Part shown: positions 6,184 through 10,968 of the stretch, one piece after another
Layout of the letters: every line of letters begins with the position of its first letter
Position numbering within the stretch: position 1 is the stretch's first letter
NCBI GenBank assembly: GCA_016777545.1
Contig: JADHRH010000020.1
Location: forward strand, 1 to 10,968
Direction: 5' to 3'
DNA: 10,968 bases
DNA from: Candidatus Pelagibacter sp.
Lineage (GTDB): Bacteria > Pseudomonadota > Alphaproteobacteria > Pelagibacterales > Pelagibacteraceae
Made by a program: the position numbers and the translations under genes
The notes under the pieces: generated by a model
What the model was told of the DNA's origin: nothing
What the model saw: only the letters and a program-made list of their open reading frames with translations
Databases searched by the model: none

Positions 6184-8289
6184 ATGAACTCACTAATAGA
6201 AACAATATTATTATTTACCATAGCAGCTGGATCTCTTTCAATCGTTTATGGTTTTTTTACAGGAATGAATATCCTTAACTCAAGTGCAGGAAATGCCAAG
6301 ATGCAAGAAATAGCATCAGCAATTCAAATTGGTGCTAAGGCTTATTTAGCAAGACAATATAAAACAATTGCCGTGGTTGGAGTTGTTGTTTTAGTCATTA
6401 TTTTCTTTGTGTTCAGTCCATTAGTTGGTTTAGGTTATTTTATTGGTGCTACATTATCAGGTATAGCCGGTTATGTTGGAATGTTAGTTTCTGTTCAAGC
6501 TAACGTTAGAACTGCTGAAGCATCAAGAAAAGGTTTAGCAAGCGGTCTTGCTGTTGCATTTAAATCAGGTGCTGTAACTGGAATGTTAGTTGCTGGATTA
6601 GCTTTACTTGCAATCGCAGTTTATTACTATTTTTTATTAAAAGCAGGCATTGATGACAGAGAAGTTATTAATGCATTAGTAGCATTAGGTTTTGGTGCTT
6701 CTTTAATATCAATTTTTGCAAGATTAGGTGGTGGAATTTTTACAAAAGGTGCTGATGTTGGTGCTGACTTAGTTGGTAAAGTTGAAGCAGGTATTCCAGA
6801 AGATGATCCTAGAAATCCAGCTGTAATTGCTGACAATGTTGGAGATAACGTTGGTGATTGTGCTGGTATGGCAGCAGACTTATTTGAAACTTACGCTGTA
6901 ACAATTGTTGCAACAATGGTTCTTTCTTCGATATTTTTCTATGGTGATATAAATATGATGATCTATCCTCTAACTATTGGTGGGGCTTGTATTTTAACAT
7001 CAATCTTAGGAACTTTCTTTGTTAAACTTGGAAAAAGTAAAAATGTTATGAACGCTTTATATAAAGGGTTTGTAGTTTCTGCTGTTTCTTCATTAATAAT
7101 TTTATACCCTGTTACTGATTATGTAATCGGATTTGCAAGCGAATATACTGTTAATGGTAAAAGTTTTACTGGTATGAGTTTGTATTACTGTGGAATAATT
7201 GGTTTAGTTATTACTGGACTATTAATTTGGATTACTGAATACTACACTGGTACTGAATACAGACCAGTAAGAAGTATTGCTAAATCTTCTACAACTGGTC
7301 ATGGAACAAACGTTATCCAAGGCTTAGCTGTTTCTATGGAAGCCACTGCTGTACCAGCTTTAATTATTGTTGCCGGTATATTAGCAACAAATTCAATCGC
7401 TGGTCTTTATGGTATCGCTATTTCAGTAACTACAATGCTTGCATTAGCAGGTATGGTTGTTGCTCTTGATGCTTATGGTCCTGTAACAGATAATGCTGGC
7501 GGTATTGCTGAAATGGCTAAATTACCAAATAGTGTTAGAAAAACTACTGATGCATTAGATGCAGTAGGTAATACGACTAAAGCTGTTACTAAAGGTTATG
7601 CTATAGGTTCAGCAGGTTTAGGTGCTCTAGTATTATTTGCAGCTTATGTTGAGGATATCAAACACTTTTCAGGTGTAGCAGGTTCAAAGCTTGAAGGAAT
7701 TGTTGTAACTTTTGATTTATCGAATCCTTACGTTGTAGTTGGGTTATTAATTGGTGGAATGCTTCCATATTTATTTGGATCAATGGGTATGCAAGCCGTT
7801 GGTAGAGCAGGTGGTGCAGTGGTTGTCGAAGTAAGAAGACAATTTAAAAAATATCCAGGTATCATGAAGGGTAAACAAAAACCTGATTATGCTAAATTAG
7901 TAGATTTATTAACTTTAGCTGCAATTAGAGAAATGATTATACCTTCATTATTGCCAGTTCTTTCTCCTATTGTTTTATACTTTGTAATACTAGCTATAGG
8001 TGGTCAAGTTGCTGCTTTAGCTGCAGTAGGTGCAATGTTGTTAGGTGTAATTATTACAGGTTTATTTGTAGCTGTTTCAATGACTGCGGGTGGTGGTGCT
8101 TGGGATAATGCAAAAAAGTATATTGAAGACGGAAATCACGGTGGAAAAGGTTCTGAAGCACACAAAGCTGCTGTAACTGGTGACACTGTTGGAGACCCGT
8201 ACAAAGATACTGCTGGTCCTGCTGTAAACCCAATGATTAAGATTACTAATATTGTAGCTTTATTATTGTTAGCTGTAATTGCTGGCTAA
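6184..8289 (+). CDS. hppA: K+-independent membrane proton-translocating pyrophosphatase
   Basis: This integral membrane enzyme hydrolyses pyrophosphate and pumps protons across the cytoplasmic membrane, recovering energy from biosynthetic pyrophosphate. The 701-residue protein has family length and a long series of hydrophobic segments (about 16 expected). Catalytic blocks are intact: [11 protein letters not shown] (191-201), [22 protein letters not shown] (204-225), [12 protein letters not shown] (352-363), [16 protein letters not shown] (429-444), and the C-terminal [15 protein letters not shown] and [14 protein letters not shown] blocks. In [10 protein letters not shown]466 and T469 occupy the positions (K/T rather than A/G or A/A) that mark potassium-independent enzymes, all known members of which pump protons. 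Its codons favour GGT, GCT and other codons richer in G/C than the lysine-rich neighbours, in keeping with high expression. It stands alone on its strand between an 86-base leader and convergent bamE. Confidence 0.98.
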   Translation: MNSLIETILLFTIAAGSLSIVYGFFTGMNILNSSAGNAKMQEIASAIQIGAKAYLARQYKTIAVVGVVVLVIIFFVFSPLVGLGYFIGATLSGIAGYVGMLVSVQANVRTAEASRKGLASGLAVAFKSGAVTGMLVAGLALLAIAVYYYFLLKAGIDDREVINALVALGFGASLISIFARLGGGIFTKGADVGADLVGKVEAGIPEDDPRNPAVIADNVGDNVGDCAGMAADLFETYAVTIVATMVLSSIFFYGDINMMIYPLTIGGACILTSILGTFFVKLGKSKNVMNALYKGFVVSAVSSLIILYPVTDYVIGFASEYTVNGKSFTGMSLYYCGIIGLVITGLLIWITEYYTGTEYRPVRSIAKSSTTGHGTNVIQGLAVSMEATAVPALIIVAGILATNSIAGLYGIAISVTTMLALAGMVVALDAYGPVTDNAGGIAEMAKLPNSVRKTTDALDAVGNTTKAVTKGYAIGSAGLGALVLFAAYVEDIKHFSGVAGSKLEGIVVTFDLSNPYVVVGLLIGGMLPYLFGSMGMQAVGRAGGAVVVEVRRQFKKYPGIMKGKQKPDYAKLVDLLTLAAIREMIIPSLLPVLSPIVLYFVILAIGGQVAALAAVGAMLLGVIITGLFVAVSMTAGGGAWDNAKKYIEDGNHGGKGSEAHKAAVTGDTVGDPYKDTAGPAVNPMIKITNIVALLLLAVIAG

Positions 8290-8309
8290 GAAAAGATTAA
8301 TTTCTTTTT
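8288..8309. terminator. Weak AT-rich hairpin between convergent hppA and bamE
   Basis: AAAAGA (8291-8296) can pair with TCTTTT (8303-8308) around a six-base TTAATT loop, and the T-rich stretch continues to 8314. Being in the seven-base gap between convergent genes and reading similarly on both strands, it could end transcription from either side. The stem has only one G-C pair and would be unstable, so this is a tentative call that also overlaps the bamE 3' coding end. Confidence 0.25.
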
Positions 8310-8761
8310 CTTTTACCTAAGGGGTCGTTAATTTTCTGTCTCATACTGGATAGAAAGTCGTATACAAATGTGTTTTTCTTGTATTGATTTTCAGTGGTTT
8401 GTTCTGCGAATTTCAATTCTTGCATATTAGTGAGATCTAGAAACTCTTTCGTTTCTAGAAGACCCATACTGTTGATTTCTAATAATAGAACATTGTTTAC
8501 AATAATTCTTTCACTGCCAAATTTTGTAAGAGATGAATTATCTGTTTTTCTTTCAATATAAATCCATAAATCATTGTCAAAAGTACTTTTAGTTGATGGT
8601 GAACCTAATAATTTTAAAATATCGTTTTTATTTGACTGATTAACAGTAAGTTTTTCTTGTTTTTTATTTAAAAAATGAACACCGTGGTGTTTTTCAACTT
8701 TTTTTAAAGTACAAGCTGAAATAAATAATGATATTATAATAAATACAAATAATTTTCTCAT
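8297..8761 (-). CDS. bamE: BamE/SmpA/OmlA-family outer membrane lipoprotein
   Basis: BamE-type lipoproteins are small accessory subunits of the BAM complex, which inserts beta-barrel proteins into the outer membrane. The 154-residue product begins [17 protein letters not shown], a lipoprotein signal peptide with lipobox ISAC and the lipidated cysteine at residue 17. The mature part holds the family core: a short conserved block KLTVNQSNKNDILKLLGSPS (about 38-57), then STFDNDLWIYIERK with the aromatic strand and a following beta-rich segment ending in LLLEINSMGLL. A basic C-terminal tail (GKRKRN) follows. In Alphaproteobacteria this gene is regularly found beside the bc1 assembly chaperone gene, as here, which supports the call. 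Its ATG overlaps the divergent neighbour's ATG, so its promoter must lie inside that neighbour's coding sequence. The symbol is by family; orthology to enterobacterial BamE is not proven. Confidence 0.88.
   Translation of the reverse strand: MRKLFVFIIISLFISACTLKKVEKHHGVHFLNKKQEKLTVNQSNKNDILKLLGSPSTKSTFDNDLWIYIERKTDNSSLTKFGSERIIVNNVLLLEINSMGLLETKEFLDLTNMQELKFAEQTTENQYKKNTFVYDFLSSMRQKINDPLGKRKRN
8732..8740 (+). promoter_or_regulatory. Possible -10 region for the bc1 chaperone gene, inside bamE
   Basis: TATTATAAT contains an exact TATAAT (8735-8740) and, overlapping it, TATTAT (8732-8737) preceded by TGA, an extended -10 arrangement. It would start a transcript with a leader of roughly 13-18 bases before the ATG at 8760. 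No good -35 is seen. The site lies in the bamE signal-peptide region on the opposite strand. AT-rich coding DNA yields such matches by chance, so this is inference. Confidence 0.3.
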
Positions 8762-9227
8762 GGATAAAAACTATATAAATATTTACAACAATTTAGTTCA
8801 ATTAACTAGAAATAAAGATTTGTATAAAGATTTTAAAAACCAAGACACTTTTTCTGATAGATTAATATTCTTTTTACTTCATTTTGCTTTCTTTTTGAAA
8901 GTTTATAAGGAAAATAATGATAAAAAAATACTACAAGAGATTTATGATTTTACCTTCAGACAAGTTGAATTAAGCATCAGGGAAATTGGTTATGGTGATC
9001 AATCAATTAATAAAAAAATGAAAGATTACCTAAACTTATTCTATGGAATGATCGACAAAATTCACAGTTGGGATGAATTAGATATAGAATCTAGAAACTC
9101 TATTTTGGTAAATTTTTTAGATAATTCATCTAATATTGAGTATTTGGTTAATTATTTTGAAAATTATAGGTTAAATTTAAAAAATAATACTTTAAATTCT
9201 TATATAAAAGGTGTAGTTAAGCACTAA
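8760..9227 (+). CDS. Ubiquinol-cytochrome c reductase assembly chaperone (CBP3/UQCC1 family)
   Basis: Proteins of this family (mitochondrial Cbp3 and its alphaproteobacterial relatives) assist assembly of cytochrome b into the bc1 complex. The 155-residue product is short on signature motifs but shows the family pattern in order: an N-terminal helix with YNNLV...YKDF (residues 9-25), [19 protein letters not shown] (28-46) matching the DTxxGRFxxxxLHxxL block, and [27 protein letters not shown] (about 72-98), matching the highly conserved LRExGxGDxxVxKxMKxxxxxFYGR block. It lacks a signal peptide and membrane segments, as expected for a cytoplasmic-side chaperone. The ATG shares two bases with the divergent bamE ATG. 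It starts a plus-strand run with rpmF seven bases downstream. The motif match is strong, but without a search the family call is from memory. Confidence 0.82.
8772..8801 (-). promoter_or_regulatory. Possible bamE promoter, inside the bc1 chaperone gene
   Basis: Read on the minus strand, TTGAAC (8801-8796, -35 candidate, four of six matches) and TATATA (8777-8772, -10 candidate) are separated by 18 bases. A transcript from here would begin around 8765, only a few bases before the bamE ATG, giving a nearly leaderless message. It is weak sequence evidence, made more plausible only because no intergenic space exists for a promoter. Confidence 0.25.
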
Positions 9228-9234
9228 TTTTATT

Positions 9235-9417
9235 ATGGCTGTACCTAAACGAAAACAATCACCGTCAAGAACTGGAATGAGAAGAGCTCAGAATATGAAG
9301 TTCAAATCTACCAATATTGTTGAGGACAAGAAATCTGGAGAATACAGATTACCTCATCACTTAGATCTAAAAACAGGCATGTATAGAGGTAGACAAGTTT
9401 TAGATCCTAAGGAATAA
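9235..9417 (+). CDS. rpmF: 50S ribosomal protein L32
   Basis: L32 is a small structural protein of the large ribosomal subunit. The 60-residue product begins [19 protein letters not shown], the nearly invariant L32 start, with the basic, helix-forming N-terminal half contacting rRNA. The later [20 protein letters not shown] matches the [17 protein letters not shown] pattern of alphaproteobacterial L32. It has no CxxC zinc motif, which is the normal cysteine-free form in this group. It lies seven bases after the bc1 chaperone gene and 14 before plsX; the rpmF-plsX pairing is widely conserved and links ribosome production with membrane lipid synthesis. No evident Shine-Dalgarno precedes the start. 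Confidence 0.97.
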
Positions 9418-9431
9418 AAGTCCAAAATTAA

Positions 9432-10433
9432 ATGAGCAAAATAATAAAAATTGCAGTTGATGCAATGGGTGGAGATAATTCACCAAAAAAAATTATTGAT
9501 GGAATTAATCATCATTATAAAAGTAACACTAATACTTTTTATCAAATTTTTGGTGATAAGGAAAAAATCCAAAATTATATCAATCAATTACCCACATCTT
9601 CATTTGAAATAATTCACACCAAAGATTTGGTTAAAGGAACTGATAGTCCTTTAGAAGGAGCTAAAAGAGGAAAAAATACTAGTATGTGGTTAGCCATACA
9701 AAGTGTTAAAGAAAAAAAATCTGACATAGTTATTTCTGCCGGTAACACTGGAGCATTACTTGTTATTTCAAAACTTAATCTAAAGATGATTGAAAACATT
9801 GATAAACCAGCTCTTTCTGCTTTATGGCCAAATAAAAAGAATATGAGTGTAGTGTTAGATTTAGGAGCTAATATCGAATGTAGTCCAAAAAATTTAATTG
9901 ATTTTTCTATAATGGGATCTTCGTTATTTAAATCGTTATATCCTGATGATACCGCTAAAGTTGCTTTATTAAATATAGGGTCTGAAGAAATTAAAGGTAA
10001 TGAGACTATCAAAGAAACTTACCAACAATTAAATCAAAGAAATAACACTGACTTTGAGTTTAAGGGTTATATAGAAGGTAATCAGTTAATGAATGGCGAT
10101 GTAAATGTTATCGTTGCAGATGGATTTACTGGGAATATTGCTTTGAAGACAGCCGAAGGTACTGCAAATTTTATTACCAGTGAATTAAAGAAAGCCATGA
10201 CAGGTAATATTATTGGTAAAATTTCATCTTTACTAAATATTTCAAATTTAAAAAAATTTAAAGAAAGATTAGATCCAAGACTTTATAATGGTGCAATTTT
10301 CATAGGTTTAGATTCTCCTGTTATTAAAAGCCATGGTGGAACAGATTATATAGGTTTTTCAAACTCATTAAGTGTTTGTACTAGAATTGTCACTGGAAAT
10401 TTAATAGAAAAGATAAGAAACAACATAAGTTAA
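9432..10433 (+). CDS. plsX: Phosphate acyltransferase PlsX
   Basis: PlsX converts acyl-ACP to acyl-phosphate, the acyl donor for PlsY in the first step of glycerophospholipid synthesis; it acts at the inner face of the cytoplasmic membrane. The 333-residue length is typical. Motifs in order are IAVDAMGGDNSP (about 7-18), GTDSPLEGAKRGKNTSM (about 69-85), VISAGNTGALL (about 99-109), LDLGANIEC, LLNIGSEEIKGNE, NVIVADGFTGNIALKTAEG (about 225-243) and YNGAIFIGLDSPVIKSHGGTD near 285-305. All main family blocks are kept. The stop codon overlaps the ihfA ATG by one base. In many bacteria fabH follows plsX directly; here there is no room for it, so fatty-acid initiation is encoded elsewhere or performed by another condensing enzyme. 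Confidence 0.97.
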   Translation: MSKIIKIAVDAMGGDNSPKKIIDGINHHYKSNTNTFYQIFGDKEKIQNYINQLPTSSFEIIHTKDLVKGTDSPLEGAKRGKNTSMWLAIQSVKEKKSDIVISAGNTGALLVISKLNLKMIENIDKPALSALWPNKKNMSVVLDLGANIECSPKNLIDFSIMGSSLFKSLYPDDTAKVALLNIGSEEIKGNETIKETYQQLNQRNNTDFEFKGYIEGNQLMNGDVNVIVADGFTGNIALKTAEGTANFITSELKKAMTGNIIGKISSLLNISNLKKFKERLDPRLYNGAIFIGLDSPVIKSHGGTDYIGFSNSLSVCTRIVTGNLIEKIRNNIS

Positions 10434-10735
10434 TGAAAAGAACTAACTTAACAAAAAAAGATCTTATAAATTCAATTTATATGCAAATTGGTTTTTCAAA
10501 AAATATATCTGAAAATTTAATTGATGATTTTCTAATTACAATAGTAGACAATTTAAAAATAGAAAAAAAATTAAAGCTCTCTAAATTTGGTACTTTTTCT
10601 ATAAGGGCAAAAAAAAGTAGAATTGGACGAAATCCCAAAACAAAAGAACAAACAACTATATCTAATAGAGATGTTGTTTTATTTAAAGCTTCTAAGGAAT
10701 TTAAAGATTTGGTAAATTCTAAGAATGATTCATAA
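10433..10735 (+). CDS. ihfA: Integration host factor alpha subunit (HU/IHF family)
   Basis: IHF alpha pairs with a beta subunit to bend DNA sharply at specific sites, assisting transcription, recombination and nucleoid packing. The 100-residue protein shows the HU/IHF fold order: N-terminal helices beginning LTKKDLINSIY, the KLSKFGTFSIRAKKSRIGRNPKT beta-arm region (about 48-70) with the intercalating proline in RNPKT, and the C-terminal VVLFKASKEFKDLV. Family membership is certain; assignment to the alpha subunit instead of HU rests mainly on the plsX...ihfA-merR order found in Alphaproteobacteria and on the length. It overlaps plsX by one base and the downstream merR-like gene by eleven bases. 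Confidence 0.9.
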   Translation: MKRTNLTKKDLINSIYMQIGFSKNISENLIDDFLITIVDNLKIEKKLKLSKFGTFSIRAKKSRIGRNPKTKEQTTISNRDVVLFKASKEFKDLVNSKNDS

Positions 10736-10968
10736 AAATAGTGATGCTTATAAGTCAATAGGTGAGGTTGCTAAAATTCTTGGTCTTGTAAACAAAAAAA
10801 AAGGAACCTTGAATACACATACTATTCGATTTTGGGAGAAAGAATTTAAGCAAATTAAGCCAAAAATTTTAAACGGTAATAGAAGATATTATAATAATGA
10901 TACTATTGAGGTTTTAAAAAAAGTTAAATATCTACTTAAAGATCAGGGAATGACAATTATTGGTGTTA
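10725..10968 (+). CDS. MerR-family transcriptional regulator, 3'-truncated by window edge
   Basis: Eighty-one codons of a MerR-type regulator are visible before the window ends. The N-terminal winged helix-turn-helix is clear: SIGEVAKILGL (residues 11-21) as the first helices, THTIRFWEKEFKQIKPK (31-47) matching the VLRFWExxFxQIKPxK block, and NGNRRYYNNDTIEVL (50-64) as the wing with the conserved RRYY. The segment GLVNKKKGTLNTH is about eight residues longer than in the usual PQHVLRFWE version; it is encoded partly by a nine-A run. In Alphaproteobacteria a MerR-type gene of this kind regularly follows ihfA; its effector and targets are not known to me. The ATG lies eleven bases inside ihfA, and the in-frame protein starts just before the conserved part, so the start is reasonable. 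Confidence 0.9.
   Translation, partial: MIHKNSDAYKSIGEVAKILGLVNKKKGTLNTHTIRFWEKEFKQIKPKILNGNRRYYNNDTIEVLKKVKYLLKDQGMTIIGV

Noticed and set aside
9614..10012. Long minus-strand open frame (132 codons) opposite plsX
   Set aside because: It lies wholly inside a canonical plsX, has no recognisable motif and has the composition expected of an antisense frame.
10477..10758. Minus-strand open frame opposite ihfA
   Set aside because: It covers the well-supported HU/IHF coding region and the start of the merR-like gene; its hydrophobic, phenylalanine-rich translation is typical of the complement of lysine-rich AT-rich genes.
1..10968. CRISPR array, insertion sequence, phage or tRNA/rRNA genes, toxin or defence modules
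   Set aside because: No regularly spaced repeats, terminal inverted repeats, transposase motifs or cloverleaf-like stretches were seen, and nearly every base is accounted for by recognisable housekeeping genes.

Overview
The window looks like a piece of a streamlined, AT-rich alphaproteobacterial genome, most likely SAR11 (Pelagibacterales). This rests on several observations: strong A+T bias with lysine-, asparagine- and isoleucine-rich proteins, intergenic gaps of 0-14 bases with many start/stop overlaps, and two gene neighbourhoods typical of Alphaproteobacteria (nrdR-ribD-ribE-ribBA-ribH-nusB-thiL, and bamE / cytochrome bc1 assembly chaperone / plsX / ihfA / merR). Taxonomy is inferred from gene order and protein style, not from a marker search.

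Bases 1-6097 hold one tightly packed plus-strand run: the 3' part of glyA, then nrdR, ribD, ribE, ribBA, ribH, nusB and thiL. No gap exceeds 4 bases, so it reads as a single transcription unit. It joins one-carbon metabolism (glyA), ribonucleotide reductase control (nrdR), the riboflavin pathway from the RibBA product and the RibD steps through RibH to RibE, an antitermination factor (nusB) and thiamine diphosphate formation (thiL). The GTP cyclohydrolase II half of RibBA has lost its zinc and active-site motifs, so the first riboflavin step must be encoded elsewhere.

Bases 6098-6183 are the only real intergenic leader. It has a T-tract, an 8-bp GC-rich palindrome, a possible promoter and a tandem octamer before hppA, a complete potassium-independent type proton-pumping pyrophosphatase (6184-8289). 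Convergent to hppA lies a minus-strand BamE-like lipoprotein gene (8297-8761). Its start codon physically overlaps the start codon of a divergent gene for a ubiquinol-cytochrome c reductase assembly chaperone (8760-9227).

Bases 9235-10968 carry rpmF, plsX, ihfA and the 5' part of a MerR-type regulator, again almost without spacing. Two genes often found in this neighbourhood are absent: the DUF177/YceD gene before rpmF or plsX, and fabH between plsX and ihfA.

I see no CRISPR array, insertion sequence, phage gene, tRNA or rRNA, and no convincing new multi-gene system. The points most worth checking are an apparent one-residue deletion in the NrdR zinc ribbon (CxC instead of CxxC), the degenerate RibBA and RibD domains, the overlapping divergent start codons, and the missing fabH.
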